A DNA stretch of 64,000 bases, from NCBI GenBank assembly GCA_035048815.1, contig JAUCBN010000007.1, positions 6,703,501 through 6,767,500 on the forward strand, written 5' to 3'. This document shows, piece after piece, positions 50,842 through 63,357 of this stretch. Position numbers and translations under genes: made by a program. Each line of letters opens with the position of its first letter. The stretch's first letter is position 1. Source of the stretch: Abelmoschus esculentus. Lineage: Eukaryota; Streptophyta; Magnoliopsida; Malvales; Malvaceae. The notes beneath the pieces were generated by a model that saw only the letters and a list, made by a program, of their open reading frames with translations, did no database searches and was not told the origin of the DNA.

Positions 50842-51799
50842 CTAAAACTGGCCACCCTCAAATGTCTGACCGAACTGCCAATTACCAGGTGCTACGTTGT
50901 AGCTGGTCACGGTCCTCCCATCACTGGTGGTGACTTGGAAAGATAAGGTTTGGCCATTGAGGTAAGAATTGCTCTGCCAGTTTTGGCCCCAGTTTCTGGA
51001 CATCGATTGCCATCCGGTCTTGGAGCCCTTGATCGACACAGAATGAACATCGCCGGCACCTGCAACGTTGGTGATCAACACCAAGTTGAAGTAAGAGTGG
51101 CCGTTGATTGTAAACCTGATTCCTCCTTTCTTCACACAGGGGACCCTGCCAACATAAATGTAAGTGTTAATTATTAAGATGGAAGGGATATTTATGGATT
51201 TAGTGAGTCCACAAGGGTGTCAACTGTCCAAGTTTACCTTCTGAAGGAAATGGGAACGATTCCGGCTCGGTATTGAGCTATTTGCAAGAAGGCAGGTTCA
51301 GCCAAGTCAAAGTGTTGGAGTGGAGGGTTGCACCACCCACCATTGTCGTTGGACAATGCAAAGTTCGGCGGGCAGAAGTTGGTTGCAGTGACGATAATGG
51401 ATCCGGGCAGACACCATTTGGGATCATTTCCACATCTCATTTCATAGCAGGAACCGCAGCTCAGCCCGTTGTTGAACAAGGCTGTGCTGAGTGCTGCAGT
51501 GTTAGTCCCGTACCCTTGGCTGTACAAGTTCCCGTAGCCACAAGCACCTCCTGAAATAACAAAGCAGTAAACCGTTTGATGTTACTTAATTACTCCACTT
51601 TTGGGAATCAAAACTTTGCTTTAACTTTTCACTACCTTTTAAACTCACCCATTGTGCCGGATGCATCACCGCCGCCATAGAACGTGGCATGACCACCTTG
51701 CCATCCTCCACCGTAGTCAGCAAAGACACTTGGGAGGCAAAAGTTGAAGAGAAAGAGCAGAAGATAAGTTGCAGACAGTGGTGCCATAGCCATTGCCAT
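50842..51799 (-). CDS. Alpha-expansin (EXPA8/EXPA2-like)
   Basis: A secreted wall-loosening protein. Exons (minus) 51649-51799, 51238-51550 and 50842-51145 join to 255 aa, the normal length. The signal peptide MAMAMAPLSATYLLLFLFNF is followed by the DPBB/GH45-like domain: GWQGGHATFYGGGDASGTMG, GGACGYGNLYSQGYG, CGSCYEMRC, the alpha-expansin insertion ending NNDNGGWCNPP-like, and the HFD motif (QHFDLAEPAF). The C-terminal CBM63 domain has the expected Trp residues (TGWQSMSRNWGQNWQSN). The two introns are in the usual alpha-expansin positions. Three in-frame ATGs occur at the start; the first is used here. Confidence 0.95.
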
Positions 51800-51861
51800 T
51801 GTGAATGTTAATGTTTGATGCCTTGTGAGTTGTGAGTTGTGGGTGGGAGAAAAAAGGTGGC

Positions 51862-51870
51862 CTTATATAG
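51862..51870 (-). promoter_or_regulatory. TATA box of the expansin gene
   Basis: Minus-strand ctatataagg about 65 bp upstream of the ATG at 51799, followed by a short leader. A classic spacing. Confidence 0.7.
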
Positions 51871-54514
51871 GGAATGAAAGGGGAAAAGTGTAGGGGCGGT
51901 GGAGTTAATAGAAAGAAAAGACAAGTAACCAACAACCGGTTAATAGATTCTTTAATCGAGAAAAAGTTCGAATTATGACATTATAAATATAAAAATTAAA
52001 CCGAGACAAGTTAGCACGTCTCACGTTGTGAAGCGAAAGTGAAGGTCAGGGAAACCTCTTTTGAGTTGATTTCCATGGATCAAAGCTTGCATGTGCTAAT
52101 GTTCCAGTTACACTATCAACCGCTCATGGCCCCCACCTCCACATGCATTTCTCCCCAAGTCTCATTCACTATCTGAAAATAAGAAAAAGGGCTCTAAATA
52201 TTATGATGCTAACAATTCAGTCCTCATCAAGTTTTCGCATTCAATCAATTCCTTATAATTAACCAATCTTTTTATTGACGGTGAATATTAATACATGAAC
52301 TTAATTGATTGATTTTTAGTTATAAAGACTTAAATGGGTTCAAAAATTTTGTGCACGTAATAATTTTTTGTTTTATTTTAATTACCGAGCGAAAATAACT
52401 CTGTAACTTATTATGATTTAGATTCTAAATTTATCGGATGAAATCTACTCTCATAACTTGTTTTATAGCTGTTCTTCCTCTTTTTCTTCTAATATTGCTC
52501 CCTTAGTATCTTTGTGGAATATTCTTCCTTTGAAATATTTTTTTTGCCTTTAATTTTGGGATTTGGGCTGATTTTCCCTGGTCTAATTTGGTAGGCTACA
52601 GGTGGAATGAAGCTAACATGGTAATCATTTTGTTTTCAAGAATGAAATGGGTGTCATTTTTAAAACCTTCCAGTTTCACACATTGTAAAATGGTGTTTTT
52701 TGGTGAATCAATAACAAGGAAGGTCTGGTCTTGAAATGAGAATGTGTTTCTAATGTTGTTTCATCTTCAAGCATACCCCCACCCCCTTATTCTTTTATTA
52801 ATTTCAACCTACCATCTCATCTTAAAATATATTAAAAAAGTAAACTTTCATTATATTAAGAAGATTGGGTTATGATCATCATTGATGGATGATTGAAATC
52901 ATTAGCATACGTGGGAGATTATATAATATATATATATATACACACACCTGTGTTCAAGTATTCACTGTAAAGCAGGAAGAAAAAGGATTTGGTTGAAAAA
53001 AAAGAAAGATTTGATTATGGCTTTAAGGGTCCCTACCATGTTAGTGAGCACATGCAAGGCCCGTGGTTCACGCTCCCATGCATCGTTTTCATATGAATTT
53101 ACATGAGGTGATTTGACAGGTTGATTACTAACATCAGTAAGAAACAAGGAAAAGATTGAGTTTCATAGCTTTTCTGACTCACCAGATCTTATAACTTTGT
53201 ATGCTCTCAGATTGAAAATATGGAATATGGGGAAGAAGACATGACCTGGTTTTATACTTTTTAATCATCTTTGCCAAGCTATATATGCTCATGATTGCTA
53301 AACTTTTCTATGGTATGGAAATTTCTGTTCGTAGAGCTGATTAGAGATTTGTGACCAAAAAAGCTCCCACCCAAAGCTTGACATTAGATCCACAGAAGAG
53401 TCATGTGGATGTCATCTGCATGTTGTGTCTTGGGAGCCACTGAGAGTAGCCTTCACAAGGGAGTCCCCCACTTGCAGAGAGACTAACACCATCTAGTCTG
53501 CCTACAAAATCTTCATTTCAGTGCAATGGGACCATTGAAGGCAAGGGAATCGTCAATAACTTGCTCGTTTCAGCCACAAAACAGAACCCACTTGGGAGCT
53601 TCCCAGGTCCAACAGTCAGCGGTTGTAGCTTGAAAAGGTTGAACCTTTCTCCATGTGCATTTAATTGGAACCTCTGGCTGTAGGGATGATTGGACCCTGG
53701 TAAGGTGGCAAGGTCGTTACGTTTGGTGTCCAAACACCTGATTTTGTCTACTGTTGAAACAATGTGTTCCGTAGGGTAAGAACCATCGCCATCCAAGTCC
53801 TAACACGACGACTTCTAGGCCATTGTCGCTCTTTCTAAAAGATATGTATAATAGGATGTCTGAATGTGTAACACTTACCTAATAACTATATACTTATATA
53901 AATATATTACAAAATAAATAAAATTAATTCCAACTGCATTTAATATATATTAAATTATTATTTTGTCTCAATGATTAGGCAGTTGCCTTTTTACCCAAAT
54001 ACCCAGGCCCAAGCCTGTTGGGCAGTATTTATGATTTCATCACCGCTGTCGGCATACAAAAAATAAATCGACTTGTAACTCTCTTTGTGTGCAAACAGAT
54101 AGAAAGCACATCTTCTTGTATTAAAACAAAAACAGTTTGAAGAAATTCACAAGAAATACAGCTTTAAGCAATAATTAATCGACAATACAATGGGAGCTGC
54201 TGGTTTGAGATGTTGCATTCATGAACTCCTGTGGATAAAACTTCTAACCCCATATCATTTCTCTCAAAAGAAAAGAAAAGAAATTGAAATACACAACAAA
54301 AGAATTTGGAATATCTTAAGACCAAGTAAACCTACAGAAAAATCAGTAAATCCCAATCACAGTAAAACAACTGAATTCAAATGATTAGTAGTACCTTTTG
54401 ATGTCAACAAGGTCAGTCTATGAACAATCCAATAAATAGGGGTTGATCACAGAATTTGTATTCATACGGTTCCACTGCTTTCGGAGGCAGAAATTGAAGG
54501 GCATTCAGATTTCA
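51871..54514. other. Intergenic between expansin and bZIP
   Basis: A (TA)n(CA)n microsatellite lies at about 52923-52947. A moderately GC-rich stretch, 53400-53800, has a 92-codon minus-strand frame (53518-53796, YPTEHIVSTVDKIRCLDTKR) that I cannot assign. The bZIP 3' UTR is at the right end. Confidence 0.4.
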
Positions 54515-57500
54515 TTAAGTCAAACCCCTGTTACCGATATCAAGGCCTTGCAAGAGGCCAAGAGGATCTTGATGCATTATATCGGCAAAGGCATGCAAGT
54601 TGGAGTTGGAGGCAGCTACCACAGAAGGACACGGAGACAATAAGTGAGATTCGGAAGGATGACATGGTGGCAGTTGTATATTCTGGGAAGCAAGGAAAGA
54701 AGATTGGGTGTATGATATATGGTGCATTCCTAAATTAAAGGTATCTGTCGCTGTCGTTATTTCTCCGGTAGCAGTCTTGAGCCTCTCTACTTCTTTCTTC
54801 AACGCTTCATTTAGAGCTGTAATAAAAAACGGACTATAATAAAAACTATAAATGGAATACCAAGGAAAAAGTGAAATTTCTAAGGGGACTAAATTGAATT
54901 TTGATCATTTCAGGGGGAGAAAGTGAAATTTCACCATGGTTTAACATTAAAACATTTACTTTATAAGGGACTAATGCTGATACCAATCCATTTTTCTTTC
55001 GAGGGGGGCATGGCCTACCTTTACCCTCTCTAGCCTCACCACTACCACATAAAATGGGCATCCCTAGTTTTGACTAATTCGATGCCCATTATTGTTGTTG
55101 TTATTATTAATGTTCAATTTCTGTAGGAAATGAACATGTCCATGAATATGATAGAGCATAGAATTCAGAAAGCATGTATATTGGACATAACGTACCATCA
55201 CATAGCTGAGCCTGTTGTTCCATTTCTTGTAGCCGAAGCTTAAGCTCAGTGTTCTCCGTAGTCAAGCCTGTTGTATCTCTCTAGAATACACACAAATATA
55301 GACTGTTAATTCTCAGGTGTAAAGAAAGATAAAAGCAACATAAAATGGTCAAAACGGATGACTGATCCCTCCATGATCACTTTTAAGGATTTAGAATTAA
55401 TCCTCATACTAACTCCTATCCTTTTATCAAACATGGGATTCATTCCAATTGTTGGCAGTATAGATATTTGATAGTTGTATAAGGTGACATGAGAAAACTG
55501 TGGCCACCTGGAATGACACATGGAATTCTCTTAGACAGCTGGCAGATTATTGGAAACAATTATTTTAGTTTTAATTACATGTGTCCTGCCACATCACTCA
55601 TTTTAACAGCAGAAATTCACATCATGACCAAATATCACATTTGATAAAAGTAAAAGGATAAGTTCAATGAAATCACAGAACAAGGGACTAAATCCTTAAA
55701 TCTGAGATAGTACAAGGGCATATAAAAAATAAAATGCTTTCAACATATTTGAAAATAGAATAGCCTAATATTGATTGTTTAATATGCAGATATGCTATTC
55801 TCATAAGGAATGCAAAGACCAGCAAAAACAAGCTCCAAAATTATGCAATGAGACATGCAAGTGTTTGACAAAAACCTGGAATAGAGTTAGATGTGCGGAC
55901 AGAGTAGTTGCTTCAGTTTGAAGTGTTTGGACTTTCCTCTCCAGTTCAGACATATATAGGGCTTTCCTTTCTTTAGAGCGAGTAGCTGACCGCCGATTTG
56001 CAATGATCCTGCAAAAGAAACATGTACTTACTTTCTTAGTAAAAAATTCAGAGCAAAACCAATCCCACCACAAGATGAGATTTGCTAAATCTATGTTTAG
56101 GAATTCTGTTCCAACTAAAGGCAAGGTGTGTTGAGTGGATAGATGAGAATCCCTCTTACGGGAAGATACAAGTTATCATTACTATATATGCGAGCACAAA
56201 CACATATATGAGAAAATGAACAACAAAAAATGTTATAACATTCAAGATATAGGAAATCAGAGTGCAATACCTTGCCACCCAATACCACAAATTCCAAAGT
56301 TTAGGAGGAATAGCTCATTGCTTTAAATCAAACTTGAATGAAACTTAAAACTCAAATGTGCAAAATTCCAATTATAATTTTAACAAGTTCCATAACTACC
56401 AATAAGTCATTTCATTAACGGTTTAAATGATATTGAACCGGTCAGTATTTGGCATTATGCTAACAGTAAATGTACCGAGAAATTTTAGATATAAATTATG
56501 AAAAGCAAATTCTGATCGAATTTACTTTTAATATTGATCCATTCGGTATTCATGACTAGAAGTATTTATGACATCTACTAAACAATAATCAAAGCACAAA
56601 ACAAGCCATGGAAATGACGATGAAAATAAGAAAATGAACTAAGAAACATAAAAACGTTAAGCAGCACTTATAATCAGGGGAAAATCATATAAAAATACTT
56701 TTTAGAAGTCCTACTAAAAATCAATTTCTTTCAAAATTGAAAACAAAACTTTCAACTTCGTTCTTCAATTTACTTCCTAAACTGCCCGAAACCCCATTCA
56801 TACACAGCAGGAAAAAAAAAGAGTCAACTTCACCATTATGATAAACAAACCCTTGAACAAAACTATCATAATTCCCGGGAAATAAAAGAGCTAAATATAT
56901 TTACCATAACAATTTATAAACTTGTCTAAAAATACATTTCTTTTCAACAAAAATATGACATCTTCTTCTAATAGTTTCCACTTATACTCTACAGAAACGA
57001 AAATAAACAAAGACTAAGAATGTTATACTAAATGTTACAAATTTGCAACTTCTTGAATCTCATAAGCATCTTAAACCAAATGCATTAAAAAGCCTAAAAA
57101 ATGGGTGGAGGGGAAGAAGTGATTTCCAAACCTTTTAGCTCTCTTTGGGTCAACAGTCCACAATTTAGCTAGCTCATCAGGAGCCATGGCTTTCTTAGCC
57201 TCAATTGACTCCATTATCGAGCACCCATCAACCGAATTACTATACCTATGCCTACCTTTCCATCCTCCATTATTCTTCTCCCACATCCCCGACCCAACAG
57301 CCATTTCCTCTCGTTTTGGGTTCTGATCCGATCCACCGCTCGAAGACCCAGCTGCTACCTCTCCTTTGTCGACTCCCATTGATGATCCCCCTAGCTTCTC
57401 AATGTCCATGTAACTACAAAACAAGTCGTCTTCAGATCCTAACCCTTCGAACGGGTCGGATACGAGATCCAAGTCGTCTGGAATCCGAAATTGGACTTCG

Positions 57501-57634
57501 GACTGGGTTCGCCTGTGGTAGGATCCTCGAAATGCGGTCGGGATAGGAAATGACGGCATATTTACCGGGGTTGATGAAACATTGGAGGGAATTTGTGGAT
57601 CCGAGTTCGGATTCAGATTTTGCGGATCCTGCAT
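54515..57634 (-). CDS. bZIP18: Group I bZIP transcription factor, bZIP18/RF2-like
   Basis: Exons (minus) 57132-57634, 55876-56008, 55196-55280 and 54515-54816 join to 340 aa. The N-terminal conserved blocks are RGSYHRRTQSEVQFRIPDDL, SEDDLFCSYMDIEKLG (acidic activation type) and RHRYSNSVDGCSIMESIEAK. The basic region KRAKRIIANRRSATRSKERK has Lys where most bZIPs have Arg, the group I hallmark. The zipper follows: LERKVQTLQTEATTLSAHL, then DTTGLTTENTELKLRLQEME. The tail DPLGLLQGLDIGNRGL resembles bZIP18, where I recall NRQSAARSKERK; here it reads NRRSATRSKERK. Group I factors act in vascular development and osmosensory or mechanical responses. Confidence 0.93.
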
Positions 57635-58720
57635 TTCTGGTGTTTCTTTATAGGTTTGAGATCTCAGTCTGAGAACTCTGAGAGTGTACCGAGATAGTTT
57701 CCTTTAAGCCTTCTTCTCATGGGAAACGAAAGGAATTAAGAAACGGTTCAAAACGATGGCGTTTCTTACTGCATTACAGGAAAAATATTTTTTAAAATAC
57801 CTTTAAAATTACAAATATGTTATAAATAAACAAATTAAAATCTTTTTCATATTCTCCAAATCCTTTTATTAATAAAATAAATCATAAACAGTTATTATCG
57901 TGATGAACAACTAGATAGATAAATATTTTTTATATGTTATAAAAATAATATACTTTATTAAAATCTTATTAACATAAAAATTCAATAAATAAATAATTTT
58001 AATAAAAAAAAGCACACATATATATATATATATTTTTCTAACAAGTTAATAGTAATTATAGTAATATTATTCTAAAATATAATCTCCACTATTTGACATT
58101 TATCACTCAATCACTTTGCTGATATCATTGGTGCTCAAACCCGTGACCTCTAAAAAAATAATTATTCTGTTAACAGTTTGGGCTAAAGGATGAGTAAATA
58201 TATATATTTTAATATACATAATATGATAAAGAGTGCTATATAAAATAAGTAATTTTATCTAAATGTGAATCTAACGATAGTAATTATAGTGATATATGTT
58301 GTCATTGTGGCTAAAGATGTTCATCTTACTCGATTATATATGGTTTGAATCTCGTTGCGAGAATATAATATTTTTATTTAATTAAAAAATAATGATTATA
58401 GGGATATCTGTTATTCTAATCATGTATTTTTTGAGTACGTAATGAATTTGAAGACTAGTTTATTTGTGTATAAGAAATAATTTGCTTTAGGGTCATTATT
58501 TTGTGGTATACGGTTCCTTTTATAAGCAATCAATCAAGCATATCTGATATCTGAGAAAGCTGAAATCAAATTCTTTTCATTTTTCCTTTCTGGTGTCAAA
58601 AGGAAACTGAGTTCTAAATAGGTAAAACTCCAACCATCTGGCATATCAAATTTATTGGTACAAAAGCACAACACAATCAGTAGGAAAGCCTGTGAACTTC
58701 AGGGTAAGACTTCATAGGCT
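57635..58720. other. Intergenic between bZIP and CHIL
   Basis: bZIP promoter side on the left, CHIL 3' UTR on the right. The middle is AT-rich with a (TA)n run near 58017-58032. About 58080-58145 (tcactcaatcactttgctga...) is a dispersed-repeat scrap also seen near 18900. Confidence 0.5.
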
Positions 58721-59703
58721 TCATTTGCATAGCTCGGCAGATAGGCCATTAGCTAAGGAGGAAATGGTGGTTGCAGACACCCCTCTTGTTCCTCCCAAGT
58801 ACCATTTCTTGATCATCTCAACCACATTGGCATTCTCCACTTGGATTTTCGCTTCCTCCTTTCCCTCGCCGGTAAACGCAATCTGTTCACGAACACGCAT
58901 TAAGGCATGAATGATCGGTGTTTTTCAAGGATAGAGTTACTGATATGCCTTTACCTCTGCAGTGGCTGCAGTGGCTGGAAAATGGTATGTGATGATTGAA
59001 TCCTTCTTGAAGTATTGAGACTGGAAGAATTCAACAACTTTCTCCAAGGCTTCTTCCTCTTCCTCTTCGTATTTGTCGACGGCTGCCAATCGATCCCTCA
59101 CAGCACTCTCTAGCTGCACTCCGTATTGGGAACCTTTGATCTCTTTAATCACCACAACTCTCACAAATTTCTCCACCGGAGCTGCAAATCGTCACCCAAA
59201 TCGTTTTAGATCAGATACTAATGACAGTTTTGTTACAACTTTGAAGAATTAAGGAAAGGAATTGGTTTGTTGTACCATTAATAATAGCCTCAAAGAAGTC
59301 ATCATCTTCTGCTAGCACATTTCCAGGCTTTCCCTTCCATTGTTGCAAGTGTCCTACAACTTCAGGTTCAAGGTAAACTCCAATAGCAGTGAACTTGATT
59401 TGCAGAAAGTGAATCTCGATATCGGTAATCCCTGTTACAACCCCACAAGAGAATGTAGATTGTTGAATTTAACACAATAGAACTTAGAATGCATGAAACT
59501 TACCATGACCAAAAAGAGAGAGTGGCACTGGCTTGGTAGTTGTGATTTGTGTGGGGAAAGGGATTTCATGAACCATTACCATTTCAGTACTCACTGAAAA
59601 ATGCAGGAAACGTAGACAGAAACCAGCAGATCATGTTATTCTAATGAAGACAAATAGATGGGAATTAAAATTAATCAAAAGCATACATAGAATTGATCTT
59701 ACT
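58721..59703 (-). CDS. CHIL: Chalcone isomerase-like protein (CHIL, type IV); probable 1-nt frameshift
   Basis: A non-catalytic CHI-fold protein that binds chalcone synthase and boosts flavonoid flux. Minus-strand exons: A of the ATG at 59703, then 59505-59593, 59276-59431, 58955-59181 and 58721-58882. Splicing joins A to TG-AGT-ACT-GAA-ATG, giving MSTEMVMVHEIPFP, close to Arabidopsis MGTEMVMVHEVPFP. Later exons read ITDIEIHFLQIKFTAIGVYL, VRVVVIKEIKGSQYGVQLES, FFQSQYFKKDSIITYHFPAT and VENANVVEMIKKWYLGGTRG, all typical. In exon 59505-59593 the phrase after TTKPVP leaves the frame: one base seems missing near 59520. The donor phase then no longer fits the next exon and translation would stop early. 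Expected product about 207 aa. Confidence 0.82.
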
Positions 59704-61949
59704 AGCTATGTTTGCAGGAGGTTGAAGGCAGGCAAGGAAGCAATGAGCCAATGACAGATTGAAGCCGGTTGAGTTCCAAAGTGCAATGAGAAGGTAAAGA
59801 GTGGTGATACATTTATATCAAAACCATGACTGGCAGAAACTTATAGCACCAGCATTGCAGCATGGTATAGCTAACATTTTGGTCCCTGTGTCCATATTGG
59901 ACGGGCAAATGGTGGTTGGTAAAGGTATGTTAAGAGCTTGTGATATGTGATTCAGCTGATTTTCACCCATTTGACTTGCAGTTATTGGATCAGAAGTTGT
60001 AGGTAAAGCAGTACTGGACCTATACCTTTAATTTGGTTAACTATACCAAGGTTCAGCAAACGTGTCTGCTTTTGATGCCTTTGATTTAGATGGCATTGGG
60101 GCGCCCCACGTGATTAAAGTGCTAACTACCGTTCGTTTTACCTACCAGCTTTTCATATTTCTATTACATTAACTCATCAATCGTGGAAGCCATGAAGAAA
60201 TCCTTTAGGCTTTGGTTATATTAGATGTTATGAACCTAAGAACTGGTAAAAATGAGAGGTATCAATTTGGACCTTTTAATTTATTTTAAAGGTTGTTGAT
60301 GGCTCTACTAGATTTTTTTATGGAAATCATTAGTATTATTAAAAAGGATAATTATTTAATATATTAGCGGTGAAAAATATTTTTTTACGAGTGTGTTAGT
60401 TTTAAGGTTTAGGGTTAAATCGTAGGATTTAAATGTTTGGGGGTTTATGTTGTGGTTTAGAATTGATGGGTTATAGTTAGAATTTAGGGATTGAAATTAT
60501 AAATTAGACTTTACATAGATGTTAAAACCTAAATCTCTAACTATATTACACTAAATCTTAACTCTAAAACCAAGACATTTGTCAAAACTTTTTATTTTCA
60601 CCTTTTGTGTTTAAGGGTGAGTGTTCGAACGAGTTGAGTCGAGTCAACAAATTTTAAGTTATTCGAGTTGATGAGTTTAATTTTATAACTAAAATATTAT
60701 TTGATTTTTTCGATGTGATTCAAGTTTATCAAATTCAAGACGAGTTTGAATCAAGTCATTTTTTTAAGTTTATGTACAAAATATAATTGTAACTATTTAT
60801 AATGTTATAGTATGTTTAGTTCTAATTTAAACGACATTTTCTATTTGTATAAGATTTACATACATATTCGTTCATATTGTTTTTTACGCATGTAAAAAAA
60901 ATAAATTATATATAATTATTAAATTCATGTGAAAAATATAATTTTTTTAAAATTGTATTCCTGAGTCAATAAATTGATCTGATTTTTTTAAACAAATTGA
61001 ATAATTAAATTAAATAAAATCTAAAATATATATTTATTAAAAATATGAATTAGAATTATATTGATGTTATATATTATTAATGAATTATGTGAATTGAATT
61101 TAATCATTTAAAAAATACCCTAAGCTCGTGTTAGGTGAGTTTGGTGGAAATGTGTTAGGTTACTAATGCTTTTATTATTTATGAAGATTTTTTTAATTAC
61201 AAATAGAAAGAGGAAATATAAAGAAATAGGTTAAAAAAATCGAATGTAAAAAGGATTTTATAACATAAAATTAATTAAAATTAGTTAAATTATTTTTATA
61301 AGATCTAATTACATAATATAAAAATCAACGGATTAATTATATTTTCATAATGTTTGAATAATCAATATAGTCCATCCTTTATTTAAAGTAGGCAATGCTA
61401 CATCTATCCTTAGATGATCAACCCATCTAAGGTAGCACATGATAAGGCAATTGAAATAAATATAGGTAAAAAAAATTAAAATATATTTTTAAAACTTTTA
61501 CTAATAATATAAAATAATTAATATATTTTATTCATAAATAATTTTTAAGACCGTAAATGTAAATAAAAAACAAAAACAATTAATGATTATATTTCTCTTT
61601 AATTATAATTAAAAAATTATTTAGAAATAAATTAAACCAATTTTTAATTATTTTTTCTATTGAATTTAGACATTTCTCTAAAATTAAATTAAATTAAATT
61701 AATTCTTTCAAATAGACCTTTGTTAACTTAATCATTTCGAAACACCAAAATTCACCATGTTGTTATAGTTATATTTTAAAGTTTAAAATCCTAATAAATT
61801 CAAATATGTATATAAATTATCAAAGAACATATACTCTTACAATTTATATCATATACGTTTTCTTACATGTAATTAATGAAAGATAGTTATTAAATAGTTA
61901 TTTTAAGACTTCGGGTTCAAATGTTGTGGTTCTTACATGTAATCATATA
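59704..61949. other. Intergenic; CHIL promoter, then AT-rich DNA
   Basis: The minus-strand tgatataaatg at about 59810-59820 may be the CHIL TATA region, about 110 bp before the first exon end. From 60280 on it is AT-rich with no gene seen. Short words from the P450 relic recur at 61850-61962 (see findings). Confidence 0.45.
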
Positions 61950-63357
61950 CGTTTCTTACATGGATTCGAAACCATGTGAACGGGTATGGACCGGTGTTCA
62001 AGACTTCACTCATGGGTTCAAATGTTGTGGTTCTCACTGGTCAAGCCGGTAATCGTTTCATATTCAGCGGGAGAGACAATGGCATTGCCAGCAACCAAGT
62101 TGGAACAGCAGCAGCCATACTTGGAAAGCATAGTATCTTTGAGCTTCCAGGGCCAAGACATAAGCTTGTCAGGGGTGCAATTGTGAGCTTTTTGAAACCT
62201 GAAAGCATCCAGAGATTTGTTTCTCCCATGGATTCATTAGTCCATCAGGAGCTGCACCGGGAACTATGTGGTACGGATACGGTTAGAGTTGTGGGACTCA
62301 TGAAGAGAATCACTTTCAATGTCAGCTGCAGTTTACTCTTCAGGTTACAAGAAAGCAAGGAGAAAGATGAATTGTTTCAAGATTTTCTTCTTGCCATCAA
62401 AGGCTTGTGGACTGTTCCATTAAAATTTCCCGGTACAACATACCGAAAGGCGTTGCAGGCACGAGGCCGGATCTCTAAGCTTCTCTCCAGACTAATAAAA
62501 GTAAAGAAGAAAGAGATGGAAGAGGGGAGAAAAGGCTGTTTAGATCATGATGTTATCTCCAGTCTGCTTATCCTGAGAGATGAAAATGGTGCGCTTTGCT
62601 GGAGGAGGAAATCATAGATAATCTGATCTCTGCGATGATTGCTAGCCATGACACAACATCATCACTCGTCTTCCCTTTTATAAGACACCTTGCAAGGGAC
62701 AGGGAGACATTCAACAAGGTTCTTCAAGGTAGTTGGAAATTAAGGTTTGCTTTTAACCCTTCGATTCGACACTTAAATATGCTTACGAGTACTTAATTTG
62801 CATCAATGCAGAACAAAAGGAAGTAGCAAAGGCCATTGAAGGAAAAGATGTGAAGCTTATAACTTGGAGTGAAATACAAATGATGAAGTACACATGGACA
62901 GTAGGCCAAGAGCTGTTAAGGTTGAATCCTCCTGTGTTTGGGACTTCAAATGTGCTCAGAGGGACACGACTTTCGATGGCTTCGACATCCCCAAGGGATG
63001 GAAGGTAATTAATCTTCAAAGTTCAAGCTCTATGCATATGGAAATCTAACATGTATGACACATAGACATATACATATATACGAATCGCAGGTGTTTTGGT
63101 TTACAGCAGCTACACACATGGATGACAACATTTTCAAAGATCCAGAGGTGTTCGATCCAGGAAGGTTTGAGGAATCATCAAAATTGCGTCCTCCTTACAC
63201 ATATATTCCATTCGGAGCCGGTCCCCGAATCTGCCCTGGAGGTGAATATGCTAGGGTAGAAGCTCTTTTGCTTATCCATCATCTGATAATGAAGTATCAA
63301 TGGAGTGAATTGGTTCCTGATGAACCTATATCATGTAATCCAATGCCCCATCTGTAG
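61950..63357 (+). pseudogene. Cytochrome P450 relic, CYP85 clan (CYP716/718-like)
   Basis: The N-terminal third is missing; recognisable sequence starts NGYGPVFKTSLMG. Exons: about 61950-62728, 62812-63004 and 63091-63357. The I-helix SAMIASHDTTSSLV and K-helix QELLRLNPPVFG are present. PERF is altered to PGRF (FDPGRF). The haem loop FGAGPRICPGGEYAR is intact. A frameshift near 62595-62602 makes TAG in GALCWRRKS*, while the real sequence resumes LEEEIIDN in another frame. A second shift near 62960-62968 scrambles the segment that should read RDTTFDGFDIPKGWK. The 3' end stops at NPMPHL where an LTR begins, so the normal last residues are lost. It cannot make a normal P450. Confidence 0.87.

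Noticed and set aside
53518..53796. 92-codon minus-strand frame as a gene
   Set aside because: No recognisable domain, no splice partners and no promoter context; left as unassigned.
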